Source: Candidatus Defluviilinea gracilis (GTDB lineage Bacteria; Chloroflexota; Anaerolineae; Anaerolineales; Villigracilaceae). From it: a stretch of 64,000 nucleotides of DNA. The stretch is taken from positions 434,001 through 498,000 of the forward strand of contig JADJWS010000001.1 in assembly GCA_016716235.1 (NCBI GenBank), in the 5' to 3' direction. The notes beneath the pieces are model-generated. The model had not been told where the DNA came from. It did no database searches and saw nothing but the letters and a program-made list of their open reading frames with translations. The position numbers and the translations under genes are program-made. Below are positions 27,328 to 35,429 of this stretch, in pieces (position 1 is the stretch's first letter; every line of letters starts with the position of its first letter).

Positions 27328-28056
27328 ATGAAATTCAAACCGGTTTTCTTTTTATGTTTCATATTGTTGAGCGCTTGCCTGCCGACGCCTGCCGCTCCCC
27401 CTAGCGCCTCGGTTGAGCCATCTTTTACGCCGCTTCCGCCGCCAACGTTGACTTCCCTGCCTCTGATTACCGCAACGCCAACCTTCATTTCCACCGAATC
27501 GCCGACCCCGTTACCCGTAGGCAACACACCCATCTCGACATCGACACCGGCTCCCGCCAACGCTGGATTTTGCACAGACCCGCAGGTGATGGCGGTGATC
27601 GATTCGTTCAAATCCTCCATGCTCAACGAAGATGGTCCGTTATTGAGCCTGCTCGTAAGCCCGGTCAGCGGCATGGATGTCCGTTTCTTCCGCGCTGGGA
27701 ACGTATTGACCTATTCTCAAGAGCGGGCAAAATTCCTTTTCATATCAACGTATCAAGCGGATTGGGGAGCGCGCCCCGCCGGCGGCGAGAAGGTGATCGG
27801 CGCATTCCACGAGGTGGTTGTGCCCGAGTTGCAGAAATTCCTCCAACAAGCCTACACGTTGCACTGCAACGAACTCCGTTATGGCGGCGCAACTTATCAA
27901 CCCACTTGGGCGTATAACGGAAATTTTTACGCGCTCCACTTCCCCGGTACCGAGGAATTCGGTTTCCTCGATTGGCAAACATGGGTGATCGGCATCGATG
28001 ACGTGAACGGCGCGCCATACATCTATGCGCTGACACAGTTTTTTTGGGAGCCGTAG
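27328..28056 (+). CDS. Lipoprotein, unknown function
   Basis: A 242-aa protein with a lipoprotein signal (LLSAC, Cys17) and a long Pro/Thr/Ser linker (~18-85). A ~155-residue globular domain follows, with Trp/Tyr-rich strands (TYQADWGARPAGGEKV, TLHCNELRYGG, EFGFLDWQTWVIGIDDVNG). The domain is not recognised. A TATGAT and GAGG are seen upstream. The T-P linker matches other lipoproteins in the window. Confidence 0.65.
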   Translation: MKFKPVFFLCFILLSACLPTPAAPPSASVEPSFTPLPPPTLTSLPLITATPTFISTESPTPLPVGNTPISTSTPAPANAGFCTDPQVMAVIDSFKSSMLNEDGPLLSLLVSPVSGMDVRFFRAGNVLTYSQERAKFLFISTYQADWGARPAGGEKVIGAFHEVVVPELQKFLQQAYTLHCNELRYGGATYQPTWAYNGNFYALHFPGTEEFGFLDWQTWVIGIDDVNGAPYIYALTQFFWEP

Positions 28057-28094
28057 ATAATATTCGCCTTGTATCCATCGCCTCTATTTCCCTG

Positions 28095-28126
28095 GCGGAC
28101 GTTCCCAAACGTCCGCTATTTTTTTC
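28095..28126 (+). terminator. Lipoprotein gene terminator
   Basis: The arms GCGGACGTT / AACGTCCGC followed by TATTTTTTTCTT. Confidence 0.85.
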
Positions 28127-28131
28127 TTATC

Positions 28132-28214
28132 AGGCATTCCGCAGTTGGCGGGCAGTTGCACTGCCGCCGCCGCAGTGCAACTACGGCGCAACAGGTTCAA
28201 CTGCGTAAGTCCTG
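28132..28214 (+). repeat. Dispersed ~80-bp element, copy 3
   Basis: It shares a GCAGTTGGCGGGCAGTTG start, a CTGCCGCCGCCGCAG core and an ACAGGTTCAACTGCGTAA end with the other two copies, finishing in AGTCCTG. Confidence 0.8.
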
Positions 28215-28257
28215 CTCATGTAAGAATTAGTCCAGCCATGTAGACTAAGCATTAAAT

Positions 28258-28279
28258 TTATTGTAAAAACTTGCAATAA
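28258..28279. promoter_or_regulatory. Candidate operator of the Fur-family regulator
   Basis: An inverted repeat TTATTGTAA-N4-TTGCAATAA (8 of 9 matching arm positions), 9 bp before the regulator ATG. Size and AT-rich symmetry suit a Fur/Zur-type box. Autoregulation is inferred. Confidence 0.45.
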
Positions 28280-28288
28280 GGATTCGAT

Positions 28289-28711
28289 ATGTCTTGTGGC
28301 TTAGCATACGCTCCCCAACTTCGCTCGCTGGGTTACCGCATCACCCCGCAACGGATGGCGATCCTGCATGTGTTGTGTCACTCGGGGAAGCATCTTTCGC
28401 CGCGCGATGTGTATCAAAAGGCGAAAAAAAATCTTCCGACTCTCACCGAGCCTACGGTCTATCGCACCTTGGATTTTCTTGCAAAGAACGGGCTGGCGCG
28501 TCCGACCCAAGCGGGTAAAGGACGTTTACGGTATGAAATGGCAAAGGACGAGCACCATCACCTCGTTTGCCGCGTATGTGGCGACGAGATCGAAGTGGAG
28601 CATGAACTGCTCGAAAGTATGTATCGCAAAATGGAATCAACCAGCGGGTATCAACGTATTGATCGTCATGTGACTTTCTTCGGGGTGTGCCCGGAGTGTC
28701 TGAAAACCTAA
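28289..28711 (+). CDS. Fur-family metal-responsive regulator
   Basis: A 140-aa Fur/Zur/PerR-family repressor. The winged-helix part has GYRITPQRMAILHVL and TEPTVYRTLDFLAKNGL. The dimerisation part has EHHHLVCRVCGDEIEVE and a second CxxC (CPECLKT), so the structural zinc site is complete. It is 14 bp upstream of cbiM in the same direction, which suggests it controls, and senses the metal of, the ECF transporter. Nur (Ni) or Zur (Zn) are more likely than Fur from this context, but the metal cannot be fixed. Confidence 0.88.
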   Translation: MSCGLAYAPQLRSLGYRITPQRMAILHVLCHSGKHLSPRDVYQKAKKNLPTLTEPTVYRTLDFLAKNGLARPTQAGKGRLRYEMAKDEHHHLVCRVCGDEIEVEHELLESMYRKMESTSGYQRIDRHVTFFGVCPECLKT

Positions 28712-28725
28712 ACGAGGAGAATACC

Positions 28726-29673
28726 ATGCACTACTCACCTGTAGCCCTTCATATTCCCGACGGATTCTTGTCGCTGGTAGTTTCGCTGATCTGTTGGGCG
28801 ATCACGGCAGTCGTACTGGCAATGGCTGTCTCGCGCACGAACAGAGCGCTCGGCGAAAAACAAGTTCCGTTGATGGGTATCATGGCGGCGTTCATCTTCG
28901 CCGCGCAGATGCTGAATTTCCCGGTTGCGGGCGGCACCTCGGGGCATTTGCTGGGCGGCGCGCTTGCGGCGATCGTGCTCGGTCCGTGGGCGGGGATGTT
29001 GGTGATGACGGCGGTCATTGCCGTGCAGGCGTTGTTGTTCCAAGATGGCGGCTTGATCGTCATGGGCGCGAACATTTTGAATATGGGCTTGATCACCGCG
29101 ATGATCGGGTATGGTTTGTATCGCAGTGTTTCGAATGCAAGCCGCACGACGAAGCTTGTTGTGGCTGGCGTTGCCGCATGGCTTTCGGTGATGGCGGGCG
29201 CGCTCGCCACCGCGCTTCAGCTGTGGTTGAGCGGAACGAGCGATCTGCAAACCGTGACCATCGCCATGTTGGGAGTGCACGCGTTGATCGGGGTCGGCGA
29301 GGCGTTAATCACCGTTGCCGCGTTGACATTCATCATGCAAACCCGCCCCGACTTGTTGGATGAAACATCCGCTTCGGCGCAGGGTGGGCGTGGATGGGTG
29401 ATCCCGGGCATTGCTCTTTCAGTGGCGGTTGTTTTGCTTTCACCGCTTGCTTCCGCTCATCCCGATGGGCTCGAACGCGTGGCGAAGAATATGGGCTTCC
29501 TTGAACTCGGGCAGTCTGCGCCGTATTCGATCATCCCCGATTACACGGTTCCGTTCCTCGGCACGACAGCGCTTTCCACGATTGTTGCCGGCATCATTGG
29601 CGCGTTGGTTGTGCTTGGGCTTTCGATCCTTGCGGGCAGGTCGTTGCAGAAGAAATCGCAAATGAGCAAGTGA
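28726..29673 (+). CDS. cbiM: CbiM-CbiN fused metal ECF transporter S-component
   Basis: About 315 aa. The N-terminal ~215 residues are CbiM/NikM-like (HIPDGFLSLVVSL, FPVAGGTSGHLLGG, FQDGGLIVMGANILNMG). The C-terminal part carries an ASAHPDGLERVAKN segment and two helices, as in CbiN/PDGLE proteins, so the metal-specificity subunit and its partner are fused. In the family the metal is held by the N-terminus MHIPDG with His2. Here the protein begins MHYSPVALHIPDG, eight residues longer, so the site must be formed differently or after processing. GAGGAGA precedes the ATG. It transports Ni, Co or possibly another divalent ion. Confidence 0.88.
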   Translation: MHYSPVALHIPDGFLSLVVSLICWAITAVVLAMAVSRTNRALGEKQVPLMGIMAAFIFAAQMLNFPVAGGTSGHLLGGALAAIVLGPWAGMLVMTAVIAVQALLFQDGGLIVMGANILNMGLITAMIGYGLYRSVSNASRTTKLVVAGVAAWLSVMAGALATALQLWLSGTSDLQTVTIAMLGVHALIGVGEALITVAALTFIMQTRPDLLDETSASAQGGRGWVIPGIALSVAVVLLSPLASAHPDGLERVAKNMGFLELGQSAPYSIIPDYTVPFLGTTALSTIVAGIIGALVVLGLSILAGRSLQKKSQMSK

Positions 29674-29883
29674 GCAAGTAGGCAAATGAGCAAGTAGGCA
29701 AATGTGGTCTTGGTTTCGACACAGCTTCGCTAGTCAACCCAGCGGACACGTCCCGCGATGCTTTGTCTTCATGGCGCGAACATCACGCACCACGCCGCTC
29801 AGCACGCGCTGGGCTACTCGACCATCAATCGTCAATCCAAAATCGTAAATCGTCAGTCGTAAATCCAAAAATCGTAATTCGCC
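29674..29883. repeat. Repeat-filled gap between cbiM and cbiQ
   Basis: It starts inside the cbiM end with GCAAGTGAGCAAGTAGGC / AAATGAGCAAGTAGGCAAATG units (29661-29703). A TTTCGACACAGCTTCGCTAG segment follows, and it ends with ATCGTCAATCC / AATCGTAAATCGTCAG units (29817-29880). No gene is seen. Confidence 0.6.
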
Positions 29884-30678
29884 ATGCATTCCGACGCCTT
29901 TGACCGTTATCACCACGGACACAGTTTCATCCACGACCTTGACCCTCGCGTCAAGGTCGTGGTGACGGTTGGATTCATCCTCTCGAACGCGCTACTCCCC
30001 GACGGCGCGTGGACGGCGTTTGCGCTGGCGTGGATGTTTGTGTTGGTCGCAAGTTATTTCTCAGAGCTGGGGTTTGGGTTCACCTTCCGCCGTTCGTTCA
30101 TTGCATTGCCGTTCGCGCTCGCCGCGATCACTGTTTTATTTTCCATTCCGGGCAAGCCAGTCACATCGTTTCAATTTTTGATGTGGCATTTCACCATCAC
30201 CGACGCGGGGCTCTTGCGATTCGCGAGCATCGTCATCCGTTCGTGGTTGTCGGTGCAGATGGCGATCCTGCTTGTGGCGGTGACGGAGTTCCCAAAGATC
30301 GTCCATGCGCTTCGGCATTTGCGCGTGCCGGCGGTGTTGACTGTGATCATTTCGTTCCTCTATCGTTATCTCTTCGTGCTGGCAGACGAAGTCTTGCGAC
30401 TGCTGAGGGCGCGCGAAGCCCGTTCGGCGCGCGCGGCAGGCAGAGGGGCGGGAGGAAGCGTGCTGTGGCGGGCGCGCGTCACCGGGAATATGGCGGGGCA
30501 ATTATTTTTACGGAGTTACGAGCGCAGTGACCGAGTCTACAATGCGATGCGTTCGCGCGGTTACACAGGCGAGTTGATGACGATCCATTCGCATCATGTT
30601 CACGCAAGCGATTGGTTGATTGCTTTGCTGTCGTTCGTTTGTCTTATGATCATGCAGGTCGTCGGGAGGGCGTTGTGA
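29884..30678 (+). CDS. cbiQ: CbiQ energy-coupling factor transmembrane protein
   Basis: A 264-aa ECF T-component that couples the ATPase to the metal S-component. Seen: LDPRVKVVVTVGFILSNA at the N-terminus, five or so helices, and the coupling-helix motifs LRAREARSARAA and SDRVYNAMRSRGY (Ala-Arg-Gly type). The His-rich N-terminus (HSDAFDRYHHGHSFIH) is common in Ni/Co members. It overlaps cbiO by 4 nt (GTGA). Confidence 0.9.
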   Translation: MHSDAFDRYHHGHSFIHDLDPRVKVVVTVGFILSNALLPDGAWTAFALAWMFVLVASYFSELGFGFTFRRSFIALPFALAAITVLFSIPGKPVTSFQFLMWHFTITDAGLLRFASIVIRSWLSVQMAILLVAVTEFPKIVHALRHLRVPAVLTVIISFLYRYLFVLADEVLRLLRAREARSARAAGRGAGGSVLWRARVTGNMAGQLFLRSYERSDRVYNAMRSRGYTGELMTIHSHHVHASDWLIALLSFVCLMIMQVVGRAL

Positions 30679-31385
30679 CCGATATTGTTTCCGTGCGCGA
30701 TCTGCAATTTTCGTATCCCGATGGTCACACGGCGTTGCGCGGCGTTACGTTCACGCTGTGTGAAGGAGACAAGGTGGCGCTGGTGGGACCGAATGGCGCG
30801 GGAAAATCCACGCTGATGTTGCAACTCAACGGAATTCTCACCGGGCGCGGCGATATCGAGATCGGGAACATGCGCCTCACGCGCGACAATCTGCCGGTCA
30901 TCCGCTCGAAGGTGGGACTCGTCTTTCAGAATCCCGACGACCAACTTTTTTCGCCGACGGTGTTCGAGGATGTGGCGTTCGGTCCGCTTCACATGAGACT
31001 GCCCGAAGACGAAGTATTTCGCCGCGTGGACAGCGCGCTCGAATCGGTGCGCATGTCTTCGTATCGCGACCGCTTGTCGCATCACTTGAGCGTAGGCGAG
31101 AAAAAACGGATCGCGATTGCCACCGTGCTTTCGATGAACCCAAGCATTTTGATTCTTGATGAACCCTCGGCAGGACTCGACCCGCGCGCGCGGCGGACGC
31201 TGATCAATTTACTGCGCGACCTGCCGATCACGATGCTGGTCTCCACGCACGATATGCGATTGGTGGATGAATTATTCCCGCGCACGATCGTGATGGATGA
31301 AGGCTTGATCGTGGCGGATGGCGCGACGAAAGAAATTTTGCAAAATGAATCATTCTTGAACGCGCATGGGTTGGAGAAGCCTTGA
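30675..31385 (+). CDS. cbiO: CbiO energy-coupling factor ATPase
   Basis: About 236 aa from a GTG that overlaps the cbiQ stop (MTDIVSVRDLQFSYPDG). Walker A is GPNGAGKST, the Q-loop VGLVFQNPDDQLF, the signature LSVGEKKRIA, Walker B ILILDEP and the H-loop STHD. The LSVGEKKR signature and NPDDQ are typical of the ECF metal ATPases. One ATPase gene means a homodimer. Together with cbiM-cbiN and cbiQ the transporter is complete. Confidence 0.92.
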   Translation: MTDIVSVRDLQFSYPDGHTALRGVTFTLCEGDKVALVGPNGAGKSTLMLQLNGILTGRGDIEIGNMRLTRDNLPVIRSKVGLVFQNPDDQLFSPTVFEDVAFGPLHMRLPEDEVFRRVDSALESVRMSSYRDRLSHHLSVGEKKRIAIATVLSMNPSILILDEPSAGLDPRARRTLINLLRDLPITMLVSTHDMRLVDELFPRTIVMDEGLIVADGATKEILQNESFLNAHGLEKP

Positions 31386-31798
31386 GGAGAGGTAAACGAG
31401 TAGGCAAGTAAACACACAGACAGGGAGTTGAGTGATGTTTTTCAGACTCTTTTGTTTTCGTAATACTTGAATAATAAATTCTCTACCGTACATGAGAAGA
31501 TTTTTACCGCAAAGCACGCTAAGGTCGCCAAGTTAAAAAGGTTCTCTTTGCGTTCTTTGCGGGTGTCGCATGGCGCCATGGCGACACGTAGCGGCGCACA
31601 TGTACGGTAGAGAGATAATAAAAAGATGTCTGACATATTTGTGTATGAAAAATTAATTTGCCCTAACAAGATTTATGAGGGAGGAGTAGAATGCCAAAAG
31701 TTATTCCATTGGGGGAAACCCAATGAGGAAAGCCAACAAAAGTTCAGATAAATAAATTAGCACAAGTTTCTGGTTACGGATCAAACTCGGGAGGCATC
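31386..31798. other. Intergenic region with mobile element and structured leader
   Basis: It holds an AGTAGGCAAGTAAAC repeat run at ~31396, a MITE-like element (31479-31614) and an AT-rich leader before the RHS gene. The leader has a hairpin CATTGGG-GGAAA-CCCAATG (~31708-31726) followed by AGGAAAGCC and later CTGGTTACGG, faintly like a c-di-GMP riboswitch core. No gene is seen. Confidence 0.5.
31479..31614. mobile_element. MITE-like element, 136 bp, with 8-bp target duplication
   Basis: The 16-bp terminal inverted repeats TTCTCTACCGTACATG and CATGTACGGTAGAGAG match at 15 of 16 positions. They are flanked by perfect 8-bp direct repeats ATAATAAA (31471-31478 and 31615-31622). Inside are an ACCGCAAAGCACGCTAAGG ... 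TCTTTGCGTTCTTTGCGGG hairpin repeat and a palindrome GTGTCGCATGGCGCCATGGC (31564-31583). No transposase is encoded, so movement would depend on an autonomous relative. Other copies cannot be checked here. Confidence 0.75.
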
Positions 31799-34004
31799 AT
31801 GTTTGCAGTGAAACCAAGAATCGAAACTGTTTTCCGCATTGTAGTGATCGCGGCGTTGCTGGCGGGCGCTTCAGCGCGGATCGGACATTTCGATCACGCT
31901 GAACAACGGCGACCAGTTGGGGGCGCGCGCCAAAGCGAACGGAGACGTGGACGTGTACAAGAACGGTTCACCCCTCGGGACGGTCAGCGTGACCGAGTGG
32001 GCGCCTTACTCCGGCGGCGGCTACATCGGCTTGTGGTACTCCAACGCCAGCGGCGCGATCGTAGATGACTTCGGCGGCGGCAACGTCTCTGCGGCGGCAA
32101 CCGAGACGCCAACGAATACCGCTACGCCTACGCAGACCAACACACCCTCGCTCACTCCGACGATTACCAACACGCCTACGATCACGAGTACTCCCCCTCT
32201 TACCCTTACACCGTCGGACACACCGATTCCTTCCGACACTCCGACTGTTACCTTCACCCCGTCTCAAACGCTCACCCCATCACAGACCTTCACTCCGTCC
32301 TTCACGCCTACGCTGACGAATACACCTACTTTCACCTCTACCCCCGGACAGCCGCCGCAAGGACCCGTTACCATCACCTACGAATACGACCCTCTCTACC
32401 GCCTCACCGAAGCCAACTACTCGACTGGTGATTACTATCATTACACATACGATGCTATTGGGAATCGTCTTTCGCAAGATACACTCGTTGGCGGTCTACC
32501 ATCCTCAACTGCCTATTTGTATGACGATGCCAATAGACTCGCTTATGTCAATGGCGTTCCATACACTTGGGATGCCAATGGCAACTTGTTGAACGATGGC
32601 GTGAACACGTATACCTACGATTCCGCCAATCGGTTGAAGACCTTGAGTAACCAGTCAACAGTGAGCAGTTATCAGTACAACGGACTCGGCGACCGCCTCT
32701 CCCAAAACGGAGTGAACTACACGCTCGATTTGAACGCGGGTCTCACCCAAGTGTTGAACGATGGAACAAACCAATACCTCTACGGACTTGGTAGAATCGC
32801 CCAAGTGAACACGACCACTGATTACTTCCTCACCGACGCCCTCGGCTCCATCCGCCAATTGACCGATGCCAGCGGCGCGATCACGCTTGCCAAGTCGTAT
32901 CAACCGTATGGAGGGACGCTTGCGAGCGCGGGGAGTGGGACCAGTCCCTTCGCGTTTACGGGCGAGCAGGTGGACGCGAGCGGGTTGACATACCTGCGGG
33001 CGAGATACTATTCCAGCGGCGACGGTCGCTTCCTGACGCGGGATACGTGGGAAGGGGATGCAGACGCACCAATGTCCTATAATGTATGGGCATATGGATA
33101 TGCAAATCCAATAAATAATATTGACCCGTCGGGTTTGGCGGCGACCCATGTACAGTGTGACCGCATTAATATACTACTCAATCGCATGAGAAAACTCTGT
33201 AAAATCGGAAACGGTGATACGAGTGACCCAAATATTAAGGATGATGTTCTAGATGCTCGAGAAAAGTTTTTCAGAGAGATAGCAAAATTAAGCAATAAGG
33301 CTAGCCAAGGCTTTGGTGATGGATATTGGTACGCTGCCATAATGTTAGAAACCTTCCTGGACGGAGGTGGTTCTATGAGCATAAACTTAAGTTCAAATTC
33401 CTCCTTCCAATCCGATTCAGGTATTCTGAGAGCAACAAAAATAAAAAAATCTACAACATCTGATGATGCAAAAGAGATAACGCCTTTGCTTCATGTATTT
33501 TTGAGGAATGTTCGTTTACTAGGAATATGCAATGGAATACTCCCTAACCAAGAAATACAGGGCGCTCCCTACTACTCGGATCCTAACCCCGCTAACCGGG
33601 CGGCTCGCCCTTATGATGTAGGTTGGTGGGGTGCTTTTGGTCATGTAATAATAAATGCGCGATATTCTAACAATCGAATTGTGCCAGGTTCCTATGGTTA
33701 CTGGGTGTCAACTACCGTAACTTATAGCATTGCGGATGAATACAGATGGGGCGGGAAAGCTGGCACGCCATTGCCGCTTGGTCTCATAAGTTGGCCTTGG
33801 TCTTGGCGACCAGATAAACTTACATCCATAGTTGGAATGGTGGAAATTCCACATGAGTGGGAGGTGTCGCTCCGAGATGCTAATTATGCACAAGAATATC
33901 CTTTTACTATTACCTGGTCTGAAAATTTACAAATATACGTCAGTGAAACATTTTTATCTTATTCAATACCCGATGACAAGATTTTCGATTTCTTGTTACC
34001 TTAG
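31799..34004 (+). CDS. RHS-repeat protein with variable C-terminal domain (frameshifted N-terminus)
   Basis: A signal-peptide-like start at 31799 (FRIVVIAALLAGASA) is in a different frame from the rest. The second frame begins with a lectin-like remnant (SDISITLNNGDQLGARAK), then a long Thr/Pro linker (~32090-32350) and YD/RHS repeats (YEYDPLYRLTEANY, YTYDAIGNRL, TYDSANRLKT). The RHS core ends with TDASGAITLAKSYQPYG, GLTYLRARYYSSGDGRFLTRD and NPINNIDPSGL (~33130). About 290 residues of a different, AT-rich C-terminal domain follow. Family knowledge makes this domain the likely toxin or effector tip. It has no recognised toxin motif. The join near the signal peptide looks like a deletion scar, so secretion may be lost. 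Confidence 0.75.
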
Positions 34005-34022
34005 TTGATCCTAGATGTGAGT

Positions 34023-34685
34023 ATGGATGAAATGAATCTCAAACAAAATATTAACCGGCTGATATTTATGCTACTAGCAATTCTTACTAGCTGCAATCAG
34101 ATGTCGGTTAAGCCAACGCCGTCTCCGGAGGTCGAAGCATCGACTTTACCTACTCCAGCATCAACACTAGCCGATCTTTTAAAGGATCTAAAAAGTGACG
34201 ATGTGGCAGTTAGGCTTTCATCAATATATGCACTTGAAAAGTACGGAGATGCGGCCACGGTTGCTATACCTGCATTGATTGACAATTTATATATCAATGA
34301 TGCTGATGTCCGAAAGGCGGCTGCTGATGCACTTGGTAAATTTGGGCCAGGTGCCAAATCCGCTATTCCAGATTTGATACATATGTTGCGTAATGATTCT
34401 TATTATCATGCGAGGGCGGCAGCAGCTGACGCTTTAGGGCTTATTGGAGATCCTCAGGCTGTTCCAGATCTTGTTGCTACTCTTTTCGAAGAGCAAACAT
34501 ATCAATTGCACAATTTAGAAATATCTTGCGCCGAATCTATCGCTAAAATAACGGGTGAAAAATTTAGAGAGGCGGGTTCTAAAGGAGTGTATAGCATTGA
34601 CAACAATGGTCTGCCCTTGATAGTAATAGATGCTCGAGAATGGTGGCTGAATGTGGGACAATTCGAAGATTGGAGTAAAAAGTAG
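34023..34685 (+). CDS. HEAT-repeat lipoprotein, possible immunity protein
   Basis: About 220 aa. A lipoprotein signal (LLAILTSC) and short Thr/Pro linker precede three or so HEAT-type repeats (VRLSSIYALEKYGDAATVAIPALIDNL, VRKAAADALGKFGPGAKSAIPDLI, ARAAAADALGLIGDPQAVPDLV; each shown in part). A ~50-residue tail has Trp-rich ends. ATGs at 34023 and 34032 are both possible. The gene begins 18 bp after the RHS stop and shares its AT-rich base use. By position it could protect against the RHS tip; this is inference. HEAT proteins have many other roles. Confidence 0.65.
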   Translation: MDEMNLKQNINRLIFMLLAILTSCNQMSVKPTPSPEVEASTLPTPASTLADLLKDLKSDDVAVRLSSIYALEKYGDAATVAIPALIDNLYINDADVRKAAADALGKFGPGAKSAIPDLIHMLRNDSYYHARAAAADALGLIGDPQAVPDLVATLFEEQTYQLHNLEISCAESIAKITGEKFREAGSKGVYSIDNNGLPLIVIDAREWWLNVGQFEDWSKK

Positions 34686-34740
34686 AATCTGATCTCATAT
34701 CACTAAAAGTGGACGCATATCCGCGCCTCGGCAACAAAGC

Positions 34741-35414
34741 GTGTCAATAACTATTGACCATCTATACGATTCCCTCTACCGCCTCACAGAAGCCAACTAC
34801 TCCATTGGCGATTTCTACCATTACACCTACGATGCCGTCGGCAACCGCCTCACACACGTAACCACAGTTAGCTGTCCATCGTCCCCGCTCCCGCAAAACG
34901 AACGCGCAATCCTTCGACAATGCTCAGGACAAGTCTCCAGTCTCTAATCTCTAGTCTCCCTCTCCCAATTCTCTAATCCTCTAATTCTCCACACGGACTT
35001 GGTAGAATCGCACAAGTGAACACAACCACTGATTACTTCCTCACTGATGCCCTCGGCTCCGTGCGCCAATTGACCGACGCCAGCGGCGCGATCACGCTTG
35101 CCAAATCCTATCAGCCATACGGAGAAACGCTGGCGAGCGCGGGGAGTGGGACCAGTCCCTTCGCGTTTACGGGCGAGCAGGTGGACGCGAGCGGGTTGAC
35201 GTATCTGCGGGCGCGGTACTATTCCAGCGGCGATGGTCGCTTCTTGACGCGGGATACGTGGATGGGGGAGTACAACCGTCCGTTGTCCCCGCTCCCACAA
35301 AACGCACACCCAATCCTTCGACAATGCTCAGGACAAGCCTCCAGTCTCCAACCCTCCCTCCAAAACCGTAAACCTCCCCCAATTACCCCGCTTGCCCCAT
35401 CGCCTCCCCCGTGA
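34741..35414 (+). pseudogene. RHS core remnant invaded by repeats
   Basis: Two fragments match parts of the upstream RHS protein. Fragment 1 (34756-34865) has YDSLYRLTEANYSIGDFYHYTYDAVGNRL. Fragment 2 (34994-35265) has GLGRIAQVNTTTDYFLTDALG through GRFLTRDTW. About 120 residues between them are replaced by repeats, and the tip after the core is replaced as well. Both replacements start with the same 64-bp module (34881-34944 and 35285-35348) containing CCTTCGACAATGCTCAGGAC. This is a decayed or displaced RHS end. Confidence 0.75.
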
Positions 35415-35429
35415 TACACTCTTGATGGA

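Noticed and set aside
28700..28726. Cobalamin or Ni/Co riboswitch before cbiM
   Set aside because: Only 14 bp separate the regulator gene and cbiM, so there is no room, and no such motif was seen before the regulator.
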